Numbered from the stretch's first letter, positions 52,132 to 60,710 are shown. The stretch is DNA of 64,000 nucleotides from CALMEH01 sp964548225 (GCA_964548225.1 CAZJQP010000016.1:7511-71510); one strand, 5' to 3'. The notes: generated by a model from the letters alone, not told the origin. Translations and numbers: made by a program.

Positions 52132-53571
52132 ATGTATGAATTTGCCGTTACGCCTGCTGTAACACAATTAAGACGAGCCGGAGTTATTATCACGGAAGTT
52201 GCGCCGGAGAGTTTGGCGGAAGAACTCGGCTTGGAAACAAATGACCGAATTGTTAAAGTCAACGGGCGAACCGTGCGCGATTATCTTGATTTTCGCTTTC
52301 AAACCGCCGGTGAAACCGAACTTGATTTTTTGGTTAAAAAATCGAACGGCGAAACTTGGGAAGTCGAATTAGAGCGTGAAGAAAGCGAAGATTTCGGTTT
52401 GATGTTTGAACAAATCGTGCCGCGCCAATGTGCAAATGAATGTCTATTTTGTTTTTGCAAAGGCAATCCCGAAACGGCGCGTTCGTCGCTTTTTGTGCGC
52501 GATGAAGATATAAGATTGTCGTTTCTTTACGGAAATTACACGACGCTTTCGTCAATTACGCCTGATGAAATGAAACGAATTGTCGAACAACGTCTGTCGC
52601 CGCAATATGTTTCGGTTCACGCGACTGACCTGAAAACTCGTGCTTACTTGCTCGGCGTTGACGAAAAACGCGCCGATATTTTTGATAAATTACAGACGCT
52701 TTTGGACAATGACATCGAAATTCACGCGCAAATCGTTTTATGCCCCGAAATTAACGACGGCAAACAATTAGAAAAAACTCTGCGTGATTTGGCTTCGCAT
52801 TATCCGAAAATTGTTTCGGCGGCAATTGTTCCTGTCGCTTTGACACGCTATAACACAGATAAAAGACTCACGCGAGTTACGCCTGAATTTTGTCGCCGAA
52901 CTGTTCGGCAAGTCGAAAAATTGCAGAAAGATTTTCGTAAAAAATTCGGCGTAACATTTGCATTTCTCGGTGATGAAATTTATCTGAAAGCCGGTTTGCC
53001 GATTCCGTCAAGAAAACATTACGGCAATTATCCGCAAATCGAGGACGGTGTTGGAATGATTCGGTCGTTTTTGAATTCGTTTGAAAAATTGCTCAAAAAA
53101 GCGGAATTTTCAACGCAAAGGCGCAAAGGCGCAAAAGCGCAAAGTTTTTCGAGTGGTTCTGAAAATGTTCGGACTCACGAATTGGCAATTAAACCGAAGG
53201 AAAATCAAAAATCAAAAATCAAAAATCAAAAATCACTTAACGGAACGATTTTAACGGGTGAAATGTTTGCACCGATTTTGCGTGAACAAATCGAAAAACT
53301 TAACGGAATTCTAAACTCAAAGTTGAAAGTTTTACCCGTAAAAAACACATATTTCGGCGGTGATGTTTCGGTTGCGGGATTGCTTACGGGACAAGATTTT
53401 CTTGCGGTCAAAGATGAAATCGAAGGCGATTTCATAATGATTCCGAAAAGCGTTATAAAATCAGACGAACCGATTTTATTGGACGGAATGACTTTTGACG
53501 ATTTGAAGGCACAATTTGATGTGCCGATTTATGATTGCGATATTTTGGAATTTATCGAAAGTATCACATAG
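52132..53571 (+). CDS. DUF512-type iron-sulfur oxidoreductase with PDZ-like N-terminus
   Basis: 479 residues. A PDZ-like N-terminus (ITEVAPESLAEELGLETNDRIVKVNGR) is followed by a CxxxCxxC cluster motif (Cys100, Cys104, Cys107, then Cys109) as in radical-SAM-like enzymes, and C-terminal GDVSVAGLLTGQDFL. This is the DUF512/NifB-related family with unknown reaction. Residues 328-368 (TQRRKGAKAQ ... KENQKSKIKNQKS) form a low-complexity insertion made of repeat DNA (53113-53236), within an otherwise conserved chain. Confidence 0.85.
   Translation: MYEFAVTPAVTQLRRAGVIITEVAPESLAEELGLETNDRIVKVNGRTVRDYLDFRFQTAGETELDFLVKKSNGETWEVELEREESEDFGLMFEQIVPRQCANECLFCFCKGNPETARSSLFVRDEDIRLSFLYGNYTTLSSITPDEMKRIVEQRLSPQYVSVHATDLKTRAYLLGVDEKRADIFDKLQTLLDNDIEIHAQIVLCPEINDGKQLEKTLRDLASHYPKIVSAAIVPVALTRYNTDKRLTRVTPEFCRRTVRQVEKLQKDFRKKFGVTFAFLGDEIYLKAGLPIPSRKHYGNYPQIEDGVGMIRSFLNSFEKLLKKAEFSTQRRKGAKAQSFSSGSENVRTHELAIKPKENQKSKIKNQKSLNGTILTGEMFAPILREQIEKLNGILNSKLKVLPVKNTYFGGDVSVAGLLTGQDFLAVKDEIEGDFIMIPKSVIKSDEPILLDGMTFDDLKAQFDVPIYDCDILEFIESIT
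53113..53236. repeat. Two unit repeats inside the DUF512 gene
   Basis: ACGCAAAG, GCGCAAAG, GCGCAAAA, GCGCAAAG at 53113-53144, and AAAAATC heptamers at about 53201-53235. The first unit matches the repeat at 30077-30107. Both preserve the reading frame. Confidence 0.75.
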
Positions 53572-53606
53572 TTTTTTTTGCCGTAATTTAGTATTATTCG
53601 AGAGAT

Positions 53607-54551
53607 ATGAAAACACTTTACCCTGAAATTGAACCCTTTGATTCGGGATTTTTGAAAGTTTCCGAAATCCATACGATTTATTATGAACGATGCGGAAATC
53701 CCGACGGCGTTCCGGTAGTTTTTTTGCACGGCGGACCCGGCGGCGGATTGATTCCAATGTATCGTCAATTTTTCGATCCCGAATATTATCAAGTAATTTT
53801 GTTTGACCAACGCGGTTCGGGACGTTCAACGCCGCACGCCGAACTTCGTGAAAATACGACTTGGGATTTGGTTGCGGACATCGAAACTTTGCGTGAAAAA
53901 TTCGAGATTGATAAATGGTTCGTTTTCGGCGGAAGTTGGGGCAGCACTTTGAGTTTAACTTATGCCGAAACTCATCCCGACCGTTGTTTAGGTTTGATTT
54001 TGCGCGGAATTTTCTTGACCAGACGCAAGGAACTCGAATGGTTTTATCAATACGGCGCATCTGAGATTTTTCCCGATTTTTGGGAACGCTACCGCGATGC
54101 AATTCCCGAAGAGGAACGCGGCGATTTTATGACGGCTTATTACAAACGTCTGACCGGCGACGACGAAGCCGAACAGATTGCGGCGGCGCGTGCGTGGAGC
54201 GTTTGGGAAGGTTCAACATCGAAACTTTATCCGAGCAAAGACTTGATGGATCATTGGGAAGGCGAACACGAAGCGTTGAGTTTGGCGCGAATCGAATGTC
54301 ATTATTTTATGAACAATTCGTTTTTCCCGACGGAAAATTATCTGCTCGAAAATGTTGATAAGATTAGACATATTCCAACTGTTATTGTGCAAGGTCGTTA
54401 TGATGTCGTCTGTCCGGCAACGAGCGCGTGGGAACTTCACCGCGCGTTTCCCGAAGCCGATTTGCAGATTATTTCCGATGCCGGGCATTCGATTTCCGAG
54501 CCGGGAATTACATCTGCGCTGGTTGATGCGATGGATAATTTCAAAAAGTAA
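53607..54551 (+). CDS. pip: Proline iminopeptidase
   Basis: 314 residues. The HGGPGGG oxyanion region, DQRGSGRS, nucleophile Ser110 in GGSWGSTLSL, the cap domain (EWFYQYGASEIFPDFW), Asp in GRYDVVCP and His in SDAGHS fit the S33 alpha/beta-hydrolase family. It removes N-terminal proline from peptides. No signal peptide, so cytoplasmic. Stands alone between the DUF512 and tatA genes. Confidence 0.93.
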   Translation: MKTLYPEIEPFDSGFLKVSEIHTIYYERCGNPDGVPVVFLHGGPGGGLIPMYRQFFDPEYYQVILFDQRGSGRSTPHAELRENTTWDLVADIETLREKFEIDKWFVFGGSWGSTLSLTYAETHPDRCLGLILRGIFLTRRKELEWFYQYGASEIFPDFWERYRDAIPEEERGDFMTAYYKRLTGDDEAEQIAAARAWSVWEGSTSKLYPSKDLMDHWEGEHEALSLARIECHYFMNNSFFPTENYLLENVDKIRHIPTVIVQGRYDVVCPATSAWELHRAFPEADLQIISDAGHSISEPGITSALVDAMDNFKK

Positions 54552-54657
54552 ACACGCCGTTTTTAATGGAAACTTCGCGCAAATCGCGGTATGATGAAAG
54601 AAATTGACGCGCAAACTTTCTGAATGCGGAAAGCGTCAAAGGAATTGGTATAAAGTT

Positions 54658-54921
54658 ATGAATTTTGGATGGACGGAAATACTTTTGATTGTGGCGGTTT
54701 TGTTTTTGTTATTCGGCGCAACGCGCTTACCACAGCTTGCAAAATCGCTCGGACAAACGCGCAAAGCATTTAAAGACGGAATGCGCGAAGCCGAGGAAGA
54801 AGAGCAACGCGAAAAAGAGCAAAAACAAATTAATAACGTCAACACACCGCAAATTAGCGCGATGACGGACGAAGATTTGATTGCGGAAATGCGCCGCCGT
54901 GCTGAAGTTAAGCAACAATAA
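54658..54921 (+). CDS. tatA: Sec-independent translocase TatA/TatE family
   Basis: 87 residues from ATG 54658. One short membrane helix (about 5-20) containing WTEILLIVAVLFLLFG, then the LPQLAKSLGQTRKAFKDGM amphipathic helix and an acidic tail. Polymerises to form the pore of the twin-arginine translocase; the dienelactone hydrolase at 2742 is one possible client. Its stop overlaps a broken BrnT-like frame by 1 bp. Confidence 0.9.
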   Translation: MNFGWTEILLIVAVLFLLFGATRLPQLAKSLGQTRKAFKDGMREAEEEEQREKEQKQINNVNTPQISAMTDEDLIAEMRRRAEVKQQ

Positions 54922-55198
54922 TGAAGCAAATTGTTTGGGATGAAAGAAAAATAAAATCAATCAAACCAAACATAAAATCGGTTTTGCTGAGGTGGCAACT
55001 GTCTTTTTTGATACTTTGTCTTTAACGGTTGATGACGATGAGCATTCGTGGTATGAATTTCGATTTATTACAATCGGAAAAACTGAAAGTCAAAAATTAA
55101 CGGTTGTTTTTTATAGTGAAACCGATGAGGAAATTCGTATTATATCCGCTTGAAAACCGACGCGGAACGAACGAGTGAAATATGAAGAAGGAAGTTGA
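54921..55198 (+). pseudogene. BrnT-like toxin, frameshifted and interrupted
   Basis: Begins MKQIVWDERK in frame 1 from ATG 54921; the homologous continuation NKINQTKHKIGFAEVATVFF is in another frame, consistent with loss of one A in the A-run at 54947-54951. A stop TGA at 55151-55153 then splits IRIISA from KPTRNERVKYEE, where BrnT has an Arg codon (CGA to TGA is one change). Three parts align with the BrnT/DUF497 RNase toxin. Dead or dependent on recoding. Confidence 0.8.
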
Positions 55199-55454
55199 TT
55201 TTACGAAAGGCATTAGAGGTAAGCACGCGCAAATGAACTTGGAAATTGTCGGCGCGATTGAAAACCTTTGAGCGGTTTGTGTAACTCACGCCGATAAAAA
55301 TCTAATTCCGCTCAAACTTTACAAAGTCGAGATTTCCACCAAAGACATTAAAGTAAAAAACGAAAAAGGCGAAACTGTTTTTTGTCCGAAAACGTGGTTT
55401 GTGCCTCTTGATATTTCCTCGAAAACACTCGGTTTAATTGAAAACACGGTTTAA
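55182..55454 (+). pseudogene. Antitoxin-like partner of BrnT, interrupted by one stop
   Basis: ATG 55182 gives MKKEVDFTKGIRGKHAQMNLEIVG..., hits TGA at 55269-55271 and continues in frame with AVCVTHADKNLIPLKLYKVEI...CPKTWFVPLDISSKTLGLIE. A Trp codon (TGG) at this site is expected from related proteins, so TGG to TGA is plausible. The TAA at 55452-55454 overlaps the stop of the convergent methyltransferase gene. Gene identity inferred from DFTKGIRGKH, frequent in genes next to BrnT-like toxins. Confidence 0.7.
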
Positions 55455-56233
55455 GTTTTTTCTCCGCTAAACAAAGTATTTTTCACAGAAAACCTAAAAG
55501 ACAGTGAACCGTCTTCGAGGTCAATGAGTTTGGCGAGTTTTTTGCCGGCTTTTTCTTTTTCCGCATCGCTTAAAAAATCGAGCCAGACGGGAAGCAGAAA
55601 ATCGGCGATGAGCGGCGATTCGATAAATTCCGTGCCGTCTTTGAATTCGAATAATTCGGTTTCGGTTGCGCTTTCGATTTTTGTTAAGCCGAAACTTTTT
55701 AATAAGTTTTCGACCGTCTCGGCGGTCGGAATTTCTTCAATCAGACGCTCGACGTTTGCACTGTGTTCGAGCAAATCCACTTCCAACAAAGTTTCCCACA
55801 AAAACGAGAAAATCTCTCCGAAACTGCTTTTTGTCGGTGTGAAAAAGGCGATTTGATTTTTAGATAAATCAATAATTTGCGCGATAAAATCGTTTAATTC
55901 CGAAGGTTTTACAAAACTTGCGTCGGCAATAACAACGTCAGATTTTTCGTTGGGAAAATTTATTCCGAAACGAATATCGGCTTTGATTGCGTCGGCTTTG
56001 GCTTGGGCAATGTTGCGGAGTTCGGCGTTTTCGCTGACGGCATAAATTTCGGTTTTGTCATCGAGTTTTTCATCGAGCGCAATGGCGTGATTGCCTGTTC
56101 CGGCGTTGACGTAGAGAATTGTTTCGTCTTTTTCAAACTTGAATTTTTTATCGAAGAATTCCGTAAAACGCTGTGTCCAATCATTTTCTATGGCAAACTC
56201 GCGCAAGAATGCGAGTTCTTTTTCGGTTTTCAT
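55451..56233 (-). CDS. Class I SAM-dependent methyltransferase-like protein
   Basis: 260 residues. A Rossmann-type SAM site is suggested by ETILYVNAGTGNHAIALDEKL (motif I-like, GTG in place of GxG), IYAVSENAELRNIA (acidic end of strand 2) and SDVVIADASFV. The GTG motif is relaxed and some later motifs are unclear, so either a divergent methyltransferase or a non-catalytic relative is possible. Convergent with the broken antitoxin-like gene; divergent from the SDR gene at 56378. Confidence 0.65.
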   Translation of the reverse strand: MKTEKELAFLREFAIENDWTQRFTEFFDKKFKFEKDETILYVNAGTGNHAIALDEKLDDKTEIYAVSENAELRNIAQAKADAIKADIRFGINFPNEKSDVVIADASFVKPSELNDFIAQIIDLSKNQIAFFTPTKSSFGEIFSFLWETLLEVDLLEHSANVERLIEEIPTAETVENLLKSFGLTKIESATETELFEFKDGTEFIESPLIADFLLPVWLDFLSDAEKEKAGKKLAKLIDLEDGSLSFRFSVKNTLFSGEKT

Positions 56234-56240
56234 AGTTTAA

Positions 56241-56360
56241 ATTTTAACGCAAACTTTTGGGAAGTAAAAGTAAAAAGTAAAAAGTAAAAAGTAAGAAACA
56301 CTTTCCGATTTTTTACTTTTTACTTTTTACTTTTTACTTACGAAGGATTTGCGTTAAAAT
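56241..56360. repeat. GTAAAAA-heptamer palindrome between divergent genes
   Basis: Outer arms ATTTTAACGCAAA (56241-56253) and complement (56348-56360); inner arms of AGTAAAA heptamers (56262-56294) pair with 56312-56339. It sits between two gene starts on opposite strands, so it cannot be a terminator for either. Total length 120 bp. Confidence 0.85.
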
Positions 56361-56377
56361 CTTTTTACCAATAATTT

Positions 56378-57148
56378 ATGGCAAAACATATCAAAGAATT
56401 ATTTGATTTGACGGGTAAAACTGCAATCGTAACGGGCGGAAGCCGTGGAATCGGTGTGGAAATGGCGGAAGCGTTGGCAGAAGCGGGTGCGAGTTTAATG
56501 CTTTGTGCGCGGCGCGAAGAATGGTTGATTGAAACCGTTGAAGAATTTCGTGCGAAAAATTATCACGTTCACGGAAAAGTTTGTGATGTGGCAAATGCCG
56601 AAGACGTGCAAGCGGTGGTTGATGAAGCCGTTGAAAAATTCGGCAAAATTGATATTTTAATCAACAACGCCGGAATTTCGTGGGGCGCGATGCCCGAAGA
56701 TATGCCGCTCGCGCAATGGCAGAAGGTTTTAGATGTAAATTTGACCGGTTGCTTTTTGATGGCGCAAGCCTGCGGAAAAGAGATGCTCAAAAACGAAAGC
56801 GGTTCAATTATCAATATCGCTTCGATTGCCGGACTTACATCGAGCGCAAACGGACCGTTTTACGCCGGATACGTTGCCAGCAAAGCCGGACTTATCGGTT
56901 TAACCCGTGAACTTGCCGCGAGTTGGGGACGCAAGGGAATTCGCGTCAATGCAATTGCGCCGGGCTTTTTCCATTCGCGCCTTGCCGATAAAGTTATAGA
57001 CATTTATGAACGCTCGATTCAAGAAAACAACGTCATTCCGCGAGTCGGCAACGAAGGCGAACTCAAAGGAATCACAGTCTTTTTAGCTTCGGACGCTTCG
57101 AGTTACATTACCGGACAAACCATTGCCGTTGACGGCGGTATGACTGTT

Positions 57149-57151
<3 letters not shown>
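56378..57151 (+). CDS. SDR-family oxidoreductase (gluconate 5-dehydrogenase-like)
   Basis: 257 residues of the classical SDR type: TGGSRGIG (19-26), NNAG (97-100), catalytic Ser149, Tyr165 and Lys169 (YVASK), and a C-terminal GGMTV. It should bind NAD(P). The GITVFLASDASSYITGQTIAVDGG end is shared by 3-oxoacyl-ACP reductases, gluconate and ribitol dehydrogenases; substrate unclear. An acyl-CoA ligase gene follows on the same strand, which may hint at fatty-acid metabolism. Confidence 0.88.
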
Positions 57152-57218
<67 letters not shown>

Positions 57219-57223
57219 AAATT

Positions 57224-58807
57224 ATGAATGCAACAACATTAAACTTAGCGAGTATTATCGAGCATCACGCACGGCTTACACCGGAGCGTGAGGCGATTGT
57301 TTGGAACGATGTGCGTTTGACTTACGGAAAGTTGAACGCGATGGCAAACCGTGTGGCAAATGCGCTCAAAGAGATGGGCATTGGGCGCGGCGATAACGTC
57401 GCGTTGAGTTCGCCGAATCTGCCGTGTTTTCCGATAATTTATTACGGCATTTTGAAGGCGGGCGCGGCGGCTGTGCCGTTGAATATTTTGTTCAAACCGC
57501 GTGAAGTTGCTTATCATCTGGCGGATTCGGACGCAAAAGCCGTGTTTGTTTTTGAAGGAACGCCCGAATTGCCGCTCGCGCAAGCCGTCAAAGCGGGGTT
57601 TGACCAAGTTCCGACGTGCGAAAATCTAATTGTTGTTACCGCTAATCCGACTGCACCTGCGCCGTTTGAAAATTCAAGGACATTGACCGAAATCACTGCC
57701 AATCAATCGGATAAATTCGACACTGCGCTGACAAATTCGGACGACACTTGCGCGATTCTTTACACCTCCGGCACGACCGGACAGCCGAAGGGCGCGGAGT
57801 TGACGCATCTGAATATTTTTATGAATGCGGCGGCGTGTTGGGGATTGCATTTTCAGGCGATTGATTTTACGACGGAAACTCAGCAGACTTGTTTGATAAC
57901 CTTGCCGCTTTTTCATACGACCGGATTGACGGCACAGATGAACGCGCAGATGTATGCCGGAAACCGAGTTGTTTTGTTGCCAAGATTTGAAGCGCAACCC
58001 GTGATGGACGCGATTGTCAAGGAAAAAGTCAATTTCTGGACGGGCGTGCCAACAATGTATTGGGCGATTTTGAAATGCGTTGAGGAAAACGGCACGGACG
58101 TTGCGCCTTACGCGGAAAGCCTCAAGGTTCTCAGTTCGGGCGGTGCGCCGATGCCGGTTGAGGTGATGAAAAAATTTGAAGAAACCTTCGGCGTGCGGAT
58201 TTTAGAAGGTTACGGACTTTCGGAGACTTCGCCCGTAGCGACTTTTAATCATCCGCAAGTTCCTTCAAAAGCCGGAACCGTCGGACAGCCGATTTTCGGT
58301 GTGCAGGTCAAATGCGTGGACGAAAACGGCGCGGAAGTTCCCGTAGGTGAGCGCGGCGAAATCGTGGTGCGCGGGCATAACGTGATGAAAGGTTACTACA
58401 AACGTCCCGAAGCCACCGCCGAAGCCTTTCGCCACGGATGGTTTCACACGGGCGACATCGGGATTTTCGATGAAGACGGGTATTTATCAATCGTTGACCG
58501 CAAAAAAGATATGATTCTGCGCGGCGGTTACAATGTTTATCCGCGGGAGTTGGAAGAAGTGATTATGACGCACGAAGCCGTTTCGCTCGTTGCCGTCATC
58601 GGCGTTCCGTGCGACAAAATGGGCGAAGAAGTCAAAGCCTTTATCGTTTGCAACAAAGGTATCGAGATTACGGAACACGAGATGCTTGCGTGGTGCAAGA
58701 CGCAATTTGCCAACTACAAATATCCGCGTTTCATTGAATTCCGTGAAGACCTTCCCGTCGGGGCAACGGGGAAGATTCTCAAACGGGCTTTGCGCGAGGA
58801 GGTTTAG
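57224..58807 (+). CDS. AMP-dependent acyl-CoA synthetase (long-chain fatty acid-CoA ligase-like)
   Basis: 527 residues. The AMP-binding signature ILYTSGTTGQPKGAELTHLN (about 178-197), GYGLSETSP (A5), HTGDIG (A7), VDRKKDMILRGGYNVYPRE (A8) and the C-terminal lysine in GATGKILKRAL (A10) are complete. It activates a carboxylate with ATP and CoA. The closest match by motif is FadD-type ligase, but medium-chain or aromatic acids cannot be excluded. Preceded by an SDR; followed by molybdopterin genes. Confidence 0.9.
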   Translation: MNATTLNLASIIEHHARLTPEREAIVWNDVRLTYGKLNAMANRVANALKEMGIGRGDNVALSSPNLPCFPIIYYGILKAGAAAVPLNILFKPREVAYHLADSDAKAVFVFEGTPELPLAQAVKAGFDQVPTCENLIVVTANPTAPAPFENSRTLTEITANQSDKFDTALTNSDDTCAILYTSGTTGQPKGAELTHLNIFMNAAACWGLHFQAIDFTTETQQTCLITLPLFHTTGLTAQMNAQMYAGNRVVLLPRFEAQPVMDAIVKEKVNFWTGVPTMYWAILKCVEENGTDVAPYAESLKVLSSGGAPMPVEVMKKFEETFGVRILEGYGLSETSPVATFNHPQVPSKAGTVGQPIFGVQVKCVDENGAEVPVGERGEIVVRGHNVMKGYYKRPEATAEAFRHGWFHTGDIGIFDEDGYLSIVDRKKDMILRGGYNVYPRELEEVIMTHEAVSLVAVIGVPCDKMGEEVKAFIVCNKGIEITEHEMLAWCKTQFANYKYPRFIEFREDLPVGATGKILKRALREEV

Positions 58808-58880
58808 AAGAGGAGAAGAGGAGAAAAGGAGAAAAGGAGAATGATTCGGAAACAAAATCTCCTCTTCTCCTCTTCTCGCA
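58807..58880. repeat. GGAGAAGA-unit hairpin
   Basis: GAAGAGGAGAAGAGGAGA (58807-58824) pairs perfectly with 58859-58876 around a 34-nt loop that contains more units. It begins at the ligase stop and ends 4 bp before moaD. The same unit is found inside the kinase gene (45781-45847). Confidence 0.85.
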
Positions 58881-58883
58881 GTT

Positions 58884-59123
58884 ATGAGAGTTCAAGTATT
58901 ATTCTTCGGCGCGACGGCGGATGCGGTTGGCGCGAGAGAAATTGCGTTTGAGGTGGCTGAAAATGCGTCGGCGCAGACGGCTTTCGCGCAAATCATTGAT
59001 AATTATCCGCTTCTCCGGCAACATAAATTGCTTTTTGCCATCAATCAAGAGTATGCCAAGGGCGATGAAATCATCAAAAACGGTGATGAACTCGCTGTTT
59101 TTACGCACGTTTCGGGCGGATAA
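58884..59123 (+). CDS. moaD: Molybdopterin synthase sulfur-carrier subunit MoaD
   Basis: 79 residues, ubiquitin-like fold: MRVQVLFFGATADAVGAREI start, middle acidic helix, and the functional C-terminal Gly-Gly (THVSGG) that is adenylated and thiocarboxylated. With MoaE it converts precursor Z to molybdopterin. moaE is 582 bp downstream, split off by a MITE and a repeat array. Confidence 0.92.
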   Translation: MRVQVLFFGATADAVGAREIAFEVAENASAQTAFAQIIDNYPLLRQHKLLFAINQEYAKGDEIIKNGDELAVFTHVSGG

Positions 59124-59270
59124 TTGGTATTTTTCGCGGATAGGAAAAACTTTTCATTGAGCCATTACGACAAATTTTATGATTTTATCCACAAATCAAA
59201 CCAATTACACGAAAAAACACACAAAGAATAGCTTGATTGTGAACATTTGCTCAATAAATGTGAACTTTTG
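59124..59270. other. Gap without a recognised feature
   Basis: Follows the moaD stop; AT-rich, no credible frame, no clear hairpin. Precedes the MITE. Confidence 0.4.
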
Positions 59271-59469
59271 TTAAAATAACCTGAGTTCGGGATAAAGACT
59301 GGAGCGCAAGCGTCCCCGCTTGCAATGAGCGCAGAGCGCGAAAAATACTCGGCTGACTCAGAAGTTTTAGGTGAACAAACGCCGTTACACCGCTGAACAG
59401 CGCGGTGTTTGCAAGCGGGGACGCTTGCGCTCCAGTCGGTTTTCTTATCCCGAACTCAGGTTAAAATAA
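59271..59469. mobile_element. MITE with 16-bp terminal inverted repeats and 9-bp target duplication
   Basis: Element proper 59280-59460 (181 bp). Ends CCTGAGTTCGGGATAA (59280-59295) and exact complement (59445-59460); inner ends ACTGGAGCGCAAGCGTCCCC and complement continue the palindrome. TTAAAATAA occurs directly on both sides (59271-59279 and 59461-59469), the hallmark of a target-site duplication. It codes for nothing; a transposase must act in trans. Related copies at 63950, 28006 and 13598. Confidence 0.88.
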
Positions 59470-59473
59470 ATGT

Positions 59474-59697
59474 GGACTCAGGAACTTCCTGAGTGGACTC
59501 AGGAAACTTCTGAGAGAACTCAGGAACTTCCTGAGAGAACTCAGGGAACTTCTGAGAGAACTCAGGAACTTCCTGAGAGAACTCAGGAACTCTCTGAGAG
59601 AACTCAGGAACTCTCTGAGTGAACTCAGGAAACTTCTGAGAGAACTCAGGAACTCTCTGAGTGAACTCAGGAACTCTCTGAGTGGACTCAGGAAGAG
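59474..59697. repeat. 21-bp tandem array upstream of moaE
   Basis: Ten units of 21 bp plus a partial one, e.g. GAACTCAGGAACTTCCTGAG plus A, each with a CTCAGGAA-C-TTCCTGAG palindrome or a variant. Starts 4 bp after the MITE's target duplication and ends 8 bp before the moaE ATG. GAACTCAGG is also the outer end of the adjacent MITE. Confidence 0.9.
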
Positions 59698-59705
59698 AAA
59701 AAGTA

Positions 59706-60140
59706 ATGGATTTTTGTGAAATAACCAACGAAAAACTCGAAATCGGCTCGATTGCGCGGCGCGTTGTTCCCGCAAATTGCGGCGCGATTGTTACGCTTGA
59801 CGGTTTCGTGCGCCAATTTACCAAAGGACGCGAAACCGAATATTTGGTTTATGAAGGTTATGAACCGATGGCGTTGAAGGAGATGCAAAAGCTGATTGAC
59901 GCGGCAAAAGCGCAGTTTCAAATTGAAAACGTCGGCATCGTGCATCGTCTCGGACGACTCGAAATCGGTGAAACAAGCGTCGTTATCTCAGTCGCCGCCC
60001 CGCATCGCCGCGCCGCCTTTGAAGCCTGCGAATGGCTCATCAAAGAATTAAAACGCACCGTCCCAATCTGGAAAAAAGAAGTCTATGCGGACGGCGAAAC
60101 GTGGGTGGAAGGTGATTCGCAAGTAAAAAGTAAAAAGTAA
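59706..60140 (+). CDS. moaE: Molybdopterin synthase catalytic subunit MoaE
   Basis: 144 residues from ATG 59706 (AGGAAGAG upstream). MoaE motifs are DGFVRQFTKGRETEYLVYEGYEPMA, VGIVHRLGRLEIGE, VSVAAPHRRAAFEAC and catalytic KKEVYADGETW. It inserts the dithiolene sulfurs from MoaD into precursor Z. The C-terminal tail SQVKSKK is encoded by GTAAAAA repeat units. The start follows directly on a 21-bp array, so its promoter lies in or before that array, or it depends on moaD transcription through the MITE. Confidence 0.93.
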   Translation: MDFCEITNEKLEIGSIARRVVPANCGAIVTLDGFVRQFTKGRETEYLVYEGYEPMALKEMQKLIDAAKAQFQIENVGIVHRLGRLEIGETSVVISVAAPHRRAAFEACEWLIKELKRTVPIWKKEVYADGETWVEGDSQVKSKK

Positions 60141-60153
60141 AAAGTAAAAAGGC
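60121..60153. repeat. GTAAAAA units at the moaE 3' end
   Basis: AAGTAAAAAGTAAAAAGTAA and further units spanning the moaE stop codon. Same unit as 10925-10965 and 56262-56294; here only one arm is obvious. Confidence 0.65.
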
Positions 60154-60156
60154 AAA

Positions 60157-60702
60157 TTATTCTTGCAGTTTTGCTTTAGCACTTGTAATCAATTCATCAA
60201 AATATTTTTCCAACTCCGCATTCGCCCCGCGCAAACCGGCGACGACTTTTTCGCCCCACGCAATATAATTCAACTTTGTTTCGAGCGACCAGTCGACCGC
60301 CGGATTTTTTACAATGTCCGTGATATTGCTGATTTTATCGGCGAGTTTTACTTGCTTTGCGCCGTGCGAAAGATGCGGCGCGTGTTCGATTTGCAGTTCC
60401 TTGCGGCGTTGTTTGGGCAAATCCTTGTCGTCGGTAACTTCCTGCACATAACCGCAAACCGTCGCGCCGAAAAGCTCGGTCAATTCTTCCGGCGTGGTTT
60501 TTGTATCTTCAAGCGTGTCGTGCAAAATTCCGGCAATCAAAATATCATAATCCGTAACTTTTCCAATCTCCGACAAATATCGCGCCACGCCCAAGGGATG
60601 CACGATATAAGGCTCGGCATTCGCGCCTTTGCGATGCTGTCCGTGATGTTTCCGCGCCGCAAACTGCGCCGCTTCGAGTAGTGTAGATAAATTATTGTTC
60701 AT
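60157..60702 (-). CDS. HD-domain phosphohydrolase (MESH1/SpoT hydrolase-like)
   Basis: 181 residues. HD motif residues His35 (YIVHPLGVA), His61-Asp62 (GILHDTLEDT) and Asp near residue 122 (VKLADKISN) match the manganese site of (p)ppGpp hydrolases. No synthetase or TGS domains, so it is a small alarmone hydrolase candidate, as in MESH1; NADPH phosphatase activity is also known for that family. Single gene on the minus strand downstream of the S55 protease gene. Confidence 0.85.
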   Translation of the reverse strand: MNNNLSTLLEAAQFAARKHHGQHRKGANAEPYIVHPLGVARYLSEIGKVTDYDILIAGILHDTLEDTKTTPEELTELFGATVCGYVQEVTDDKDLPKQRRKELQIEHAPHLSHGAKQVKLADKISNITDIVKNPAVDWSLETKLNYIAWGEKVVAGLRGANAELEKYFDELITSAKAKLQE

Positions 60703-60710
60703 AGAAATAG

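Noticed and set aside
34892..55454. Recoding of stop codons (TAA, TGA) as sense in this organism
   Set aside because: Both stops are used normally to end intact genes here, and the three in-frame stops all fall in toxin-antitoxin genes; pseudogenes are simpler.
59456..59824. Minus-strand Pro/Glu/Phe repeat protein at the 59.5-kb array
   Set aside because: Frame overlaps moaE antisense and consists of the tandem repeat only.
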